Positions 41,122 through 53,069 of a stretch of 60,628 bases of DNA are shown here, one piece after another. This stretch comes from Chara braunii. Taxonomy: Eukaryota > Streptophyta > Charophyceae > Charales > Characeae. A program made the position numbers and the translations under genes. The stretch covers positions 281,161 to 341,788 of the forward strand of contig BFEA01000968.1 in assembly GCA_003427395.1 (NCBI GenBank), in the 5' to 3' direction. The notes beneath the pieces are model-generated. The model made no database searches, was not told where the DNA came from, and saw only the letters and a program-made list of their open reading frames with translations. Numbering within the stretch: the first letter of the stretch is position 1; each line of letters starts with the position of its first letter.

Positions 41122-42192
41122 TCAGATATTCGTATATATAACCTTATCGTTTTCATCTTTGGTAACGGTCTGACAAAACCGTATCCCATGTCCATCTTGG
41201 CCACAATACTTACAAAACCAATTCTGCCAATTGTCTCGGCCGCCCCCATTTCCTCGGCCTCCCCCAGTGCCTTGTCCTTTACCTCGACCTCGGCCTCGAC
41301 CTCGGCCTCCTGCCCGAGGTTGGGGTTGCTGAGGAGGGGTTGGAGCCGCCTGTTCCTGATTACTTCCTTGTCCACCTCCTCCATTATTCTTCCGCTGCTT
41401 CTTACTAGTGCCCTGCCCTCCTCGTATCTGGTTCAGAGCCTTCCCTTCTGCTTTGGTCAATTTTCGAGAAGGCTCCTCTTCCTCCTCATCTTCCTCTTCA
41501 CTGCTGCTACCACTCACTTCCTCCACAACGGGTGCTTTGCCCTTCCTTTTTCCACCTTTTGTCTGGACCATCATCACCTGTAGCTTTAGCCTTTCCTCCT
41601 TCATGTCCGCCATCATGTTCCGCATGTCGGTTAGGGTCTTGTAAACGGCTTGATCCTTGTCCGCGCTTACCCCTTCCTTCTCACGGTCCTCCTTTTGCTG
41701 CTTCAGGAGACGGTAAAGCATTTGGTCGAAACTTCCGGCCAACAGATTTTCCTTTATCCTTGGCCAGTCGTATCGCCCAGTCATATCCTTCATCAGTTCT
41801 CGCTGCTCAACTTCTGAAAAATTTTCGAGGAAGATGAGGCACCGATCCTTATCTGGAAGGTCAGACACTAAGCGCGCAACCCGCTCAAACTCCGTAAGAA
41901 ATTGCTTAGCCGTACCAAACTTCCGACGACTAACCTTCCGTAAGTCCGCCAGATCGAGCAGTTGATCCCCCAATTGGTACTTGTCCAATAATTTGACCTT
42001 GAAGTCCGGCCAGTCGCATGAAGCTTGCACCAACTCTGACACCTCCTCTTTGTACTCGACCATACAATATCGCTTCACCATTTGAAGCAACTTCTCACTA
42101 GACCATTCGCAGCAACTGCCCAATTGTTCAAACTTGTCCGCCCATGCTGAGGCATTGGTGCCATCGAAGAGGGGAACTTGAACCTTCGGCAA
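41122..42192 (-). CDS. Gypsy-B Gag
   Basis: This 356-codon frame starts at ATG 42192, although upstream in-frame sequence is also open for a short way. A capsid-like helical region (residues ~8-180: DKFEQLGSCCEWSSEKLL, FLTEFERVARLVSDLP) is followed by an acidic run, a Gly/Arg-rich segment with repeated GRGRG, and a CCHC knuckle C327-x2-C330-x4-H335-x4-C340 (CKYCGQDGHGIRFC). It ends in TGA, beyond which the same frame stays open. Gag forms the particle and binds element RNA. It is the least damaged gene of the element. Confidence 0.88.
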   Translation of the reverse strand: MPKVQVPLFDGTNASAWADKFEQLGSCCEWSSEKLLQMVKRYCMVEYKEEVSELVQASCDWPDFKVKLLDKYQLGDQLLDLADLRKVSRRKFGTAKQFLTEFERVARLVSDLPDKDRCLIFLENFSEVEQRELMKDMTGRYDWPRIKENLLAGSFDQMLYRLLKQQKEDREKEGVSADKDQAVYKTLTDMRNMMADMKEERLKLQVMMVQTKGGKRKGKAPVVEEVSGSSSEEEDEEEEEPSRKLTKAEGKALNQIRGGQGTSKKQRKNNGGGGQGSNQEQAAPTPPQQPQPRAGGRGRGRGRGKGQGTGGGRGNGGGRDNWQNWFCKYCGQDGHGIRFCQTVTKDENDKVIYTNI

Positions 42193-42509
42193 CTGTGCCT
42201 TCTGATTATCAGCCTCACGAATGGCTCATGCGAGTTCCAGAATATCGTTGCGACGATCCCCCGCATTACTATTTGCGGGATCAGCATTTCCTCCCGTCAT
42301 CTTGAGAGAATCAACACGACAAACCCACATGTCCAAGTGTCAAATAGATTCCAACAATTCACTCTAAACCTTGCCTTCTTTCTTTTCCCAGACATTAATA
42401 ACCACCGACTACTTTCAATCCAAACAAATAATACGCAATTCTTAAAGTCACCACTACTAATCTTTTCCCGAGTGTTGTTCCACCAGGGACAACGGTAGTT
42501 TGCCGTCAT

Positions 42510-42527
42510 CCCCGGCAACGGCGCCAC
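42510..42527 (-). promoter_or_regulatory. Gypsy-B primer-binding site, tRNA-Asp type
   Basis: On the minus strand it reads TGGCGCCGTTGCCGGGGA, 2 nt inside the 5' LTR end (...GCGCTCGACA). Confidence 0.88.
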
Positions 42528-42529
42528 CT

Positions 42530-43693
42530 GTCGAGCGCATCGGCCCTCGCGTGAACGAGGGCCCTCCCGGCTATGTCACGCAGGAGTTAGAACAAAACAA
42601 AATCAAGAGACAACTTAGGACGATGCATAAGTGATTCCGCGAACCGTCGAGACGGATGCGGTTGCATCGTCCCTTCGCCGCTCTAGCCGAGTGCGTCAGC
42701 TATGACCCCCGCGGTCCCCTACGACAGGATAGGTTTTCGCGGGGCACAACTTACTTTCCCTGAGGGGCTGTCACCACCCTCAGGGGTGTATACCTACCGA
42801 GCTACTGACCCATGTGCGAAAACTTTTACATGCAATTGCAGAGGTAGGTCAGCCGAGGGCGTTTGCTCGTTCGCTGAAGTATAGGTGCGCTTGGTTAACA
42901 CCAAGTGGACCCGAACGTTGTCCGTTTCCGAGGGCGCTGATCTCCTCAGTACGAACGAGCGTCGGTCAACAAGGATAGCTTCAACCAAACGTGAACCCCA
43001 ACATGTAATCCTAGTCCCTTTATAATCCCCTACTCATAAAATGAACGAAACCAATACACAACCAACATTTCGACTTGATGAGATGATATGCCAAGGTTAT
43101 CATTTCCTGCCTACCTGACTGAAGAGACAATTATACCGTCATCCGAGGANGGAAGATCCGTCGCGCANAACCTCTACAAGTAAATACATGCAGATCAACA
43201 AGTGATCTGCTTCTTGGNCGATGTTTAAACTCCCGGTCCGACCGCACCGTCGTACCGCACGCATCTACTTGGAGGAGCGGATGACAATTTTGTTTGTCGC
43301 TTTGTCCTCCTAGGCAATAATTACTCTCTCTGTTCCACGAATGATGAAGTAGCCATTGCCAACACCAGGTTACTTGGCGTGGGACTGTTTCGTCTTCTGT
43401 TATCCCGTCCTCATTGTTCCGCTCGACACCTCTTCAAGTGTTCGGCCTTCGCTTTGTTCAGCGTATTTTTAAGTGGTTGATTACCCCTCAATGCATCAGC
43501 ATGATAGTGCTATCATCGAGGCAATCCAGATACTATCCATCTGGTTGGCCTACCTACACAAGGTCGTTGTTGTTGTTTTTTGTTATTATTACCCCTGTAG
43601 AGTCACATAGGCGTGACCCTACTATAAGGACAACTCACCATGACACCAGATTTGAGAGGGTGCGCTTAGCCAGGATAAACCTGTCGGCCCTCA
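42530..43693 (-). mobile_element. Gypsy-B 5' LTR, copy 1
   Basis: 1164 bp, beginning TGAGGGCCGACAGG and ending GCGCTCGACA on the minus strand. The outer end is set by divergence from copy 2 just after 43693-43695. Three single Ns (43150, 43168, 43218) are shared with copy 2. Confidence 0.75.
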
Positions 43694-43871
43694 TGATCAC
43701 TGAGCAGGCCGATAAAGCCAATCCAACGTGTGGGTGCTTCATTTCGAACCAGTAGTAATCGCTCCGCGCGCCGGATCACCTCCTCGTTCATAGTGTCGCG
43801 AATCAGTAGATACCTGGCCTGAGTAAGATCTCGCCGTCCGTCGGACATCTGCACACCGAAAGAGCCGCCTG

Positions 43872-44165
43872 TTAGAAGAGGCGCTCGTAGATTTCACAAG
43901 CCTCGTCATAAAATGCGGTGACATCAAAACGTTCCGAGCGAACGGTATTAAATCTATTCGCCCGGACCCGTTTCACATGATGAAGACGGCTGAATGGTCC
44001 TTGCAGATCGTTCAAATGGAGTACAATATGGAGGAACATCCCCCTAACCTCAGGAATTGTCTCTACTCCCGGACAGTCCTCGTGAACCACCACTAGATTC
44101 ATGTCTCCGTAATCCCGTGATGGAGTAGGAGGCGCAAAGTCATGTAATACGCTGACCTGGTTCAA
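43872..44165 (-). CDS. Uncharacterised 97-codon ORF beside the LTR
   Basis: GMFLHIVLHLNDLQ then FSRLHHVKRVR and a C-terminal helix (FYDEACEIYERLF). It might be a small alpha/beta domain remotely like those of the Gypsy-A leader, but similarity is weak. It sits just outside the Gypsy-B LTR. No family, and coding status is uncertain. Confidence 0.25.
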   Translation of the reverse strand: MNQVSVLHDFAPPTPSRDYGDMNLVVVHEDCPGVETIPEVRGMFLHIVLHLNDLQGPFSRLHHVKRVRANRFNTVRSERFDVTAFYDEACEIYERLF

Positions 44166-45919
44166 CCAAGAAAATATAACTCCGCGGTGGTTTCCTCACG
44201 CTCCCGTCCCAGAATCGTGGCGCATCTCGCTCCGAATAAACTTCAAGTAGGTTGCACACCAGCCCTCCTTTCCGTATCATGCCGGCGCGGGATCGTGTTG
44301 GCACCGCTAACCGATTAGCCGCCGCTTCGCGTGTGCTGAACAATCGGAGGATCACTATCTCCGCAAGCATCTGAACGACGAAGCGATAACTTTGTCAAAA
44401 TAATTTTAGGTATACGAATTTCCATGTTCAATTTCCACTTCCCTTTTCGGCCGTGATTCTTATGTCACGGTCCGACCGCGAAGGTAGTGCCTACTTACAC
44501 TTCTTTTAACACTAGTTGAAGCACGGGCTGGGCTTCTTGTGGCGCCAGCCCTCCCACGCGTTGGTGGAACCTAATATGGCCACCCAACAGGGTACTAGAT
44601 TCAGTCTCCCTTTTCCCTGAAAGCACAAGGAGGCGACTGCTCCTAGCTTCAAGACCCCCTACCCTCTAGGAAGTGGTCTGGAATACCCCTCCCCCTCGCC
44701 CGAACACATTGTTCAGGACTCAGAAGTTGGGCTGGCTCCACCGCAACAGCATGGTATCCCCCCGCATAAGCGGTCCGCTCCGAGTCAATAACAGGGCCGG
44801 CCCCTAAGGCAACGAACCCCCGCCTCGGATGCCTCCTAGAGAGAAGAAGCCTAGACCCTAGGTACAGACGACCGCTCTATACCTTCCCGGCTAAGGGGCG
44901 ACTTAGATGAATTGAGAAGAGAAAAAGGTAAGATATTTTGGACGACATAAAAGGGTAGTGGTCGTTCGGGATAGAATGGGGAAATCCTTGGGAAGATGCT
45001 AAGGTGTTTCCTTGTCTTCTTTCCTTTTAATTTTCCCATGGCCTTCATTCTTCCGGCACCCGTCCGTTCGCACTCCCGTTATTATTTTTGTTCCTCCTCT
45101 TTTCTGTCACAAGCATTCAGGTTGAGTGGGAGAGAGGTAAGCATCCCCATTATTATCTCGAGCAAACAATGTTGATTCCTTCTCACATGCATCCCCCAAC
45201 CTACCTGCATAATCAAGAAAAGAAACAATCAAGAGATTCATCCATCCCTCAAACAAGTCAGCCCTTTCTCCACACGCATGACATCAAACTCTCACTCTAC
45301 CCTTTCCCCTGAATTCAAGGCAAGGTCATGCAAGGTGTGGGTTCACGCGGGTGTGCAAAGGAGCTGAGTCGCACTGACCTTGAGTGAATTTCTTGAAGGC
45401 TCACTCAAGAAAGTCAAGTATTTGCTGAAAAAAGTTTGGCCGCAAAACTCTCGTTGTGGCCACTCACAAGGATGGGTCACACCCTCCTTCAACCGCCACC
45501 TCTGACTCAGGCGCCGCTCACCAACACAGAAGCGAGCCCGCCGTTGAGAAGGGCATCACACTCTCAAATCCCACAATCTCAATGTCACACCTTCCACCAA
45601 AGACAATACCGATTCAACCCACCAAATACCAAGCCAGGCCACCACCTGCATACCGCAATACTTGGTGGTCTCGGACCCAATCCCCGCTTACTCAGTGTGC
45701 CACAAAAAAAATAACAGCGGTCTTAACAGTCCTTACAGGTACCGCGTCCCGCAATGTCCTCAACAAGACGACGCCACACCCTTTCTATTACAAAGTGCAC
45801 TTCCACCTTGGCGGTATCGTCCCTGCGGCAACGTCCAGCCCCCCTTCTCGCAGTCCTGTGCAAAATACCGTTGCCACACAATCCAGTAGCACCCGCGTCG
45901 TACCGCTAAGAAAATCGGT
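44166..45919. other. Unassigned repeat DNA
   Basis: Only short frames without domains. A 5-bp hairpin GAAGC/GCTTC surrounds ACGGGCTGG near 44518. Composition shifts from GC-rich (44160-44850) to C-rich, Ala/Pro-coding-like sequence after 45450. I see no gene. Confidence 0.4.
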
Positions 45920-46194
45920 GTTGCCGCTGCAAGAATTCGGCAACGCTTCCGCAGTACCGCCAAGAATACCAGTGCTGCCGTCGCACAATTTCGGCAGTGC
46001 TTCCGCTATTCCACCAATAATACCAGCGCTGCCGCCGCACAATTTTGACAGCGAAACAGGTGCTGCTGCCGCAAAAATTCGGCAGCGCTTCCGCTGTTCC
46101 ACCAAGAATATCAGCGCTGCCGCCGCACAATTTCGGCAGCGCTTTCGCTGTTCCGTCAAGAAAACAGGTGCTGCTGCCGCAAAAATTCGGCAGC
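45920..46194. repeat. HP4: six-unit hairpin array
   Basis: Units of about 40-60 bp carry a stem around a CNGCA(C/A)AATT-type loop: GTTGCCG/CGGCAAC (45920-45944), CTGCCG/CGGCAG (45975-45997), a decayed unit near 46027-46052, GCTGCCG/CGGCAGC (46065-46086), AGCGCTGCCG/CGGCAGCGCT (46113-46143) and GCTGCCG/CGGCAGC (46173-46194). The units are joined by TTCCGCNGTNCCNCCAAGAA-like spacers. Both strands are open through it, but the translations are low complexity. Confidence 0.7.
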
Positions 46195-46816
46195 GCTTCC
46201 GCCGCACCTCCCTAGAAAATCAGCAGCAACCTTAAGGCCACGACTTCCTCACAGCGTGCAACACAGCACAGAAGGTGGGGCAAGAAGCCCCCAGCCTTTA
46301 GCTATGGTTGCCTCCTCCTTCCTCCAAGTACTTTTGCAGACCTCCAACACTTTGCCTCATCACACCAGCAGCCAGCCAGCCAGCATCTACTCAAGTAGAA
46401 TGCCCCAGCAGCATTGCCACAGGTGTTTGGCTGCTGGGTGGGAGGCTAGCTTTTTATAGTTGGCTGAAGGCTGAGGCCAGCTACTTTGCCCCCAGCCAAA
46501 TCTCGGAACAGAGTCTGGCCCTGGATCAAAATCGCGATCAAGGGCCAGGAAACTTGATATTCCCGTAGGGGAACCAAGTCCTAAACCTTGGCAGTGCATC
46601 TGGCCTTCACCCGCGGCCAGACGCAGCCCCGAAACGGCTGTACCAAGCCTTTTTCCAGCAGATTGTTGAAACCAACAGTCTGCTATCTATCCATAGTCCA
46701 GATGCTTCTAAACCTGCATCTGGACCGAGGCCGCGGCTAGATCCGCGACCGTTTCCCCCCCCTTTTTTTCTCTAACTTCTTCCCTTTTTTTTTTTCCTTT
46801 TCGTTTTTTTTTTTTN
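46195..46816. other. Sequence leading to the second copy junction
   Basis: No gene. An inverted pair around CCAGATGC...GCATCTGG lies near 46697-46722. A pyrimidine tract begins at about 46756 and leads to a single N at 46816, the exact equivalent of the last N of the gap before copy 1. Confidence 0.5.
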
Positions 46817-46875
<59 letters not shown>

Positions 46876-46896
46876 CGTTTTTCTACCGCAGAGGCA

Positions 46897-47533
46897 GCTC
46901 GTCGTTTGGAAACGAACGAGCAGGCTCCCCTCCCTAAGTCATTTAACAGAGTCGGACTAAAGTCAAGCTCAACAGGGTCTTCTTTCCTCCCCTTAGCCCT
47001 GCGCCCGTACCCGAACGTCTTCGGCGCTAGGTTCGGGCGCGCAGGCGAACACTGCAGCCCGTTTCTTAGAAACCCAACGGGCGCAGTGCTGGCCTCTCTC
47101 TCTCTCTCTCTCAGACGAACCCCCCCCGCGACATACCTGCATACAGCCGCATTTCTGCGGCTGGTTCATTTGGCTGGCCCACTGTCGAGGCTCAGCCTCC
47201 TGATGAGTTGGTGGAAGTCCAACGAAACAGTTGGGCACAGTCACCTCCCGTTCGTTTGAAATGAACGGGTGTGCTCATCCAAAGCAGAAGAAAAAGAAAA
47301 GAAAAAAAAAAATCTAACTAAAATCTAAGAAAAAATCTAACAGAAAAATATAAATAAATCTAATAAGGAAACGAAAGAAAAAAAGAAAAAAGAAAAACTC
47401 TCCAAAAAAAACGGTCACCCATTTCTTCGGGCGCCTGTATGTTCGTGGGGACACTAAGTCCCCTTCACTCCTCGCGGCGTCATCTGGCGCTTTAGTTTTT
47501 TTTTTTTTTCAACCGTTGGCTCAGGCCAACGGT
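46897..47533. repeat. Hairpin cluster, copy 2
   Basis: Same seven stem-loops as at 34127-34763. Confidence 0.7.
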
Positions 47534-47749
47534 CGCGTTGTTTCGTCCGTATGGCCCCAACCAGCAAAAGCAAAAAAAAAAGAGAAAAGAAAAACCAAAA
47601 AAAGAAGGAGAAAAGTTCCTTACCTCGACGTTGCTGTTCCCTCCATCGCGCCCGTACCTAGTTGCTTATGCGTCCAGCTACGGGACAGGTAAGGTTTTTT
47701 TTTTTTTTTTTTTTTTCCAAAGAAGAAAATTCGGCCATTTCTCGGCCTA

Positions 47750-47797
47750 TGGCGCCGTTGCCGGGGATGACGGCAAAGGTGGCGCCATTGCCGGGGA
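47750..47797 (+). promoter_or_regulatory. Tandem PBS-like sites, copy 2
   Basis: Same pair as at 34980-35027. Confidence 0.6.
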
Positions 47798-48909
47798 TAA
47801 TAATAACAAGGCTCCGGTTTTCCACCATCCTTTCTGGAAGATCCGTATTAACCCTCAGCTAATCTTCAGAATGAGCCAGGAATAACCCCTGACAGGTCTC
47901 CATAATCCAACCTATGATAATCGTTCAGACATGATCTGAACTAGCCATCCAATACAAGAACCCATTATTTAAGTCCTTTACCCGAGTTTCATAACCCATC
48001 CGATTGTGCAATTTTACAAATACCTAGGATTTTTATGCCTTAGTACCCCCGAATTCTATGTAACTGCGTCGAGGAGTGGTGTAATCCTCCACAAAGGATA
48101 TCATCTCGACATCAAGCCCCGCTTTAGATTCGAGCCTCACCACATTCCCTCCGATTCCAGTATCACAACCCTGTTAATGCCACGTCTACAGGGCGAGACA
48201 ACCCCATCCATATAGTCCAAGTTGGTCATCGAGGATCATAAGGACGAGGCGACCCTGCATAACACAAGGATAGACGACCAACCCCACTCATGTGATAAGC
48301 AGCGATCACTCCCCACCATAGGCAAGGTCTCAGCAGGATTACGACACCATCCTCCTTTTCGGAGATAGTGTAGCCATCGCCCTTTTTCAAGGAAAATGAC
48401 ATCATCTCGTTGTGGACCAGGAACCAAGTTCCGGCACGAGCCTCACTACCACCTACAAGGCTCACATCTTTCAGGAATATCAAGACACAATAAAGACTAG
48501 GTATTACATATAAACTTATTATATTTATTAAACTATGTGCCTACAGAACGAATACTTATCGTTCGGAAAGTCATATGTTCCAAAATTTTAACACATTTTA
48601 CGCGTTAAATCATAACTTTGCACAAATGATTCACACCCATCCTTCACAAGCAAAACACATTCAACATAAGAAATAAAAGAGATGCATGCTCGGGGAATCA
48701 TTTTTACAAGGCTTGAAAAAAATCATTATGCACATCAATTATCTTGTTCAATAACGAATAATAATGACAGGAATGACGTCAACAAGTAATTCATTAAAAG
48801 TCCATATGTGTCTGTCCACTACATGGAAAATATATCTTACAAATACTTAGTCATAAAATGAAGTTAGCCAGGGATATCAACGTCTGTTAAGAAAAGTAAG
48901 GCATTATTT

Positions 48910-50303
48910 AGTCCCTATGAACAAACTTATTCAAGCGTGAGCCTGAAACCCAATCTCGCCCGCGTGCTCCATCCATCTCCTCAATCTCGTATGCCCCATG
49001 CTCTGTTTTCTTAATGATACGATATGGCCCCATCCATCGATTATCTAATTTCCTCGAACACTACTTTTCAAGAGAAGAGTCATAGAGGAGGACAATATCC
49101 CCAACTTCCAACGACTCCTTTCTAACCTGGGGTTGCTTATCCCATCTAACTTTGCCCGCCCGTCTGCTGTCCGCAGTTGAAGCAGCAGCCTCTACAACTT
49201 TTTTCTCAGTCGTCTTTATTTGTCTGGCCCTCAGGTCCAGCAACTCTTCTGTAGAAAGCATGACCTTCCTGTTTTTGCCATGTGGTCAGGAAACTCTCGA
49301 TTGGAAACGTAGCATGTCGTCCAAACCATAACGTAATCGGAGCATACCCAGTAGTTCGTTTCACAGTTATATTTTCAACAAATATGGCAGCTCTGAGATA
49401 GACGGGCCATGTTGACGGCTTGCCAACACACCATTTGGCTAGCAAATTAGTCAAGGTGGCGTACCCACGTTCGACCGGAGCATTAGCCTGGGGATGTGCT
49501 CTAGTGGTGTAACTACAGTTCACTCCCAGTCTTTTCATAAGAGCCTGAACCTCTGCTGCCCGAAATTTTCCGCCTCGATCCATCACAAATTCCCGAACAA
49601 ATGGGTACGGAAGGTAAAACTCTTCGATACATTCTGCCAAAATTTTCCTAGTTCGTTCACGGATTGCACGCCCATCAATGAATCCGGTAAGATTGTCTTT
49701 CGCATCAAAAATGTATTTGTACCCATTAAGCCCGGGTGGCATAACGACCAAATCGAGGTGCACAACCGCACCTGGCTCAACCACATACCGCGGATTGAGA
49801 GGCTCGACATAACGGAGGTTCGAACGTTTCTGACAAGGGATGCACGAGTTGCAGAATTCCACCATAATCCTACCGATACTATCCCAAAAATAGAGATGTT
49901 GAATCTTTCTTAATGTCACTCGAGCAGATCGATGTCCACCTGCCACTCCATCATGTAGGGTCGGAATCACATCCAACTGTCTGGGAACCCCACACACCAC
50001 TCTCTTAGGCGTACCATCGTCAGACTTTTTGAAGAGATGCCCCTGTCGAACGACAAAACCCTTTGTCTTTTCTCTTATTTCTGGCTCTATCTCTGCCTCG
50101 TTCAAGTCCCCATTCAACCAAAGCCCAATCTTCTTATAAGTCTCATTATATTCTTCCTCGCGAAAGGCTTCTTTGATCTCACTGCCTTCCCCTTCTTCCA
50201 ACATTAACTTGTCGCGATCTTCCTGTATTAACGAATTAATGAGAAATACCATTCCCCCCGGAGATCCTGAGGATTTCGTCGCCTTGCTCATGTCCTCCTT
50301 CAA
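48910..50303 (-). pseudogene. Gypsy-B integrase, copy 2
   Basis: Same sequence, frameshift and TAG (49061-49063) as the copy at 36140-37533. Confidence 0.85.
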
Positions 50304-52188
50304 TCGTAAGTGGCTCTTCCGACAGTCGTACCGGATCCGACAATGCCAACCTCATCATTTGCTCAGCAGATCGTTCGCCCCAAGGATCCTCCTCAATAAA
50401 GGACTCTCTCCTTACAAGTTCTGAACGCCTTTGATAACAACTCGGCGAACTCCAGATAGACTTCCCAGGTCGGGACGAGGAATTAGTGATGTACTCCCAA
50501 ACATTGATACTTAATTGTTGCTCGTCCGCCTCCAAGAACCCATCCACAGGAACCGAGTCTTCTGCCTGATCTTTCGAGGAGTCCCACTCGATCCGACTCA
50601 ATCCATCTGCTCGATTTTTCGCTCCTGCAATGCGCTTGATCTCGAAATCGAACATCCAGATATAGATCAACCATCGAGCAATAGTTGGATCCGAGGGAGA
50701 GTAATTCCTTAGTGACTGCGCCAGGGCAGTTGGATCCACCCGCAGGACGAACCGTCTCCCAAACACATAGTTTCGGAAGATCTTGAAACAATGAAGCACT
50801 GCAAGGGTTTCCTTTTTAAATTGGGAATATTTCCGTTCCGCCTCATTCAACATTCGACTTTCAAATCTCAATAGCCTTTCTCGCCCTTCTCCATCCTTTT
50901 GGATGAGGACACCACCCAGTGCTGTGGGGCCTGCATCCGTTTCAACCACAAAGGGCCGATTCGGGTCATTGTCAAAGCACGGGACCCCCAGGATCAATCC
51001 TCCTTCTCGGAACTGAGCCTTGATATCGTCCACCGCCGCCTGTTGTCTTGGACCCCATTCCCATTCTTGATTTTTACGCACCAACTTTCGTAGGTGCTTC
51101 ACCCTTGCTGCAAACTTGCGAATGAAGATGCGCCAGAATCCGCAAGTCCCCCAAAAACTGCGCACATCAGTGATGGACTTAAGCGGAGTCGGCCATTCCA
51201 GAATCTTGTTTGTCTTCTTGGAATCTGGCCGACGACCCTTCTCATCGCACAAGAAGCCCAAGATAGTTACCTCACGCATACAATGTCGAGATTTGACACC
51301 GCTGGCGGTGAGGTTGTACTCCTTTAACTTGGACAGGACCTTCTCCACGTTACGAACGTGCTCCCAAACAAACTTTCGAACGCCTGGCAGCACCTCCGTC
51401 TCATCCTTCACGCGCGGCCCAGGTATGGCCACGTCATCTATATAAGGTGAGGTCACGTCCGGACAAAGTGGTTGCATGACTCTCATCATATATCTCTGAA
51501 CAATTGCTACGGCGTTCGTCCATCCCTGAGGCGCCGTACACATATGAATTAATCCCCTCGGCGTATGCATGACCGTCATCGGCCTATCAGCTGTATAGAG
51601 GGGGAATTAATCATATCCTGAATACAAATCAATGAGAGTTATGATAGGCCTGCCTGCGCACGACTCTGACAGCTGATCAGCATGCGGAAGTCCTCCGGCA
51701 TCACGAACCGTCACTGAGTTCAGCCTCTGCAAGTTCTGCACCCATCGCAATACACCACTTGGTTTAATGAAACAAAACTAAGGGGACGCATATGGTCCAT
51801 ATGAGTAATCCGCGACCCTTGTCCGAATTTTACCATCCAAATATTCAACGACTCTACGATGATCATCCGGATTTGGATAACGNGNACCTNGTATGTTNCA
51901 CGGNTCGTGAGGTACCGTATGAATTNTNATCATTGGGATCATGTCAACGTCAAGCCTCCCTCGCTCGTCATCATCGAAGGCGTAAGCNAAATGGGTTCTC
52001 TTCATGACGCTNACAAGGAAGTCCACCTCCTTTTCAGAAAGAGACCCTTCCTCTCCAATGATCATATCTTTAATCCTCTCCTCCGTCAGCCGACACGGTG
52101 CCTTCACACTCTTTTCTTTCCTCATCCTGATCCATTCTCTCTCTTCTTTATAGTACACTTTTTCCTCTTGTGTGATCAAGACGGGCAC
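50236..52188 (-). pseudogene. Gypsy-B RT-RNase H, copy 2
   Basis: Same stops (51778-51780 and 51607-51609) and the same nine N positions as at 37466-39418. Confidence 0.88.
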
Positions 52189-53069
52189 TGGCCGAGCTTT
52201 CTCGCCTTCTCTCTTGTACTTATGTTTCGCTCCAACTCCAAGTCGTCCACCTCTAAAAAAGGCCCTTGCTTGGCTTCTGGCTCTGCCAATGCATCACCCT
52301 CAGAAGACCTGTTGGGCCGATAGGTAAGATACATCCTACCAGTCCCGCCTTCTCCTGCCACAATCTCTGTCAATGTTTGGACCAACTTGGGATCCACAGA
52401 CGAGTCTGTCGCAACGAACTCGATTGCTTGAGAGATGTTGGGCAGAGCAAGAGAAAATTCATGGGGATCGCTCTCTTCTCCAAGAGACTCTTTCTCCCTT
52501 CTGAGTCTTTCAGACTCCGTGAAGGAATAGGACCCCGGATTAAGCCGGTTCCTTGAATTGGTTGGTCCTGTGTTCTCACACTTCAACACCTCGTAATAGC
52601 CACATACGGGGTCACACAAAACCACAATCATAGTATCATCATGCTTGTTAAAGATGATGGATTCTGATTGACATAGGAAAGCTCTGCCCAACAACACGGC
52701 ATGCTCAACCCTGGGTAGCACATAGAAGTACGAACGAACTTTGTCTTTACCAACTTGTATCGTCACGTCACTCGTCGTTCCGCAAAAGGGAGTTATCCCA
52801 CTTGCACCCACAAAAAATCCAGTATCTGCTCGATTGATATTAACTCCTGCCCCCATGGATTCTCTTTCTCGTATAATGTTCATTTCAACTCCATCATCGA
52901 TGAGAGCTCAATATTCACATGGCCCAACTTGCACTTTCAACAACCCAGTTGTTACACAGTGCCAGTCCATTTTTGTCCCAGGAGGAGCCCAACTAATCTC
53001 TTGAGGAAAGATATCACTCATCTTAACCGTCATCACCTTTTTCCTTGACAGTCGATGTCTGAACTCCTC
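52176..53069 (-). pseudogene. Gypsy-B protease region, copy 2
   Basis: Same DDG site and upstream TGA (52908-52910) as at 39406-40299. Confidence 0.7.

Larger units (their letters stand above)
34047..43402. repeat. 9.36-kb segment repeated at 46817-56172
   Basis: I saw no difference from the segment 12770 bp downstream, including twelve single-N positions (39113, 39115, 39120, 39128, 39134, 39156, 39158, 39218, 39242, 43150, 43168, 43218). Both copies start with the same 59-T run immediately after N. From 43403 to 43693 the copies differ at several bases, then diverge fully. The features inside are described once here and listed again for the second copy. Confidence 0.95.
32863..43693 (-). 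mobile_element. Ty3/Gypsy retrotransposon Gypsy-B, copy 1
   Basis: The order on the minus strand is: 5' LTR 43693-42530 (TG...CA), tRNA-Asp PBS, gag, linker, protease, RT, RNase H, integrase, non-coding 3' region, 3' LTR. Integrase after RNase H identifies Ty3/Gypsy. No chromodomain was seen. All genes are interrupted, so the copy is non-autonomous. No matching 5-bp target duplication is seen (AGCGT before 32863, TGATC after 43693), in keeping with the local misassembly. Confidence 0.85.

Noticed and set aside
45456-46235. 259-codon ORF over HP4
   Set aside because: Low-complexity translation of a hairpin repeat, with competing frames on both strands.
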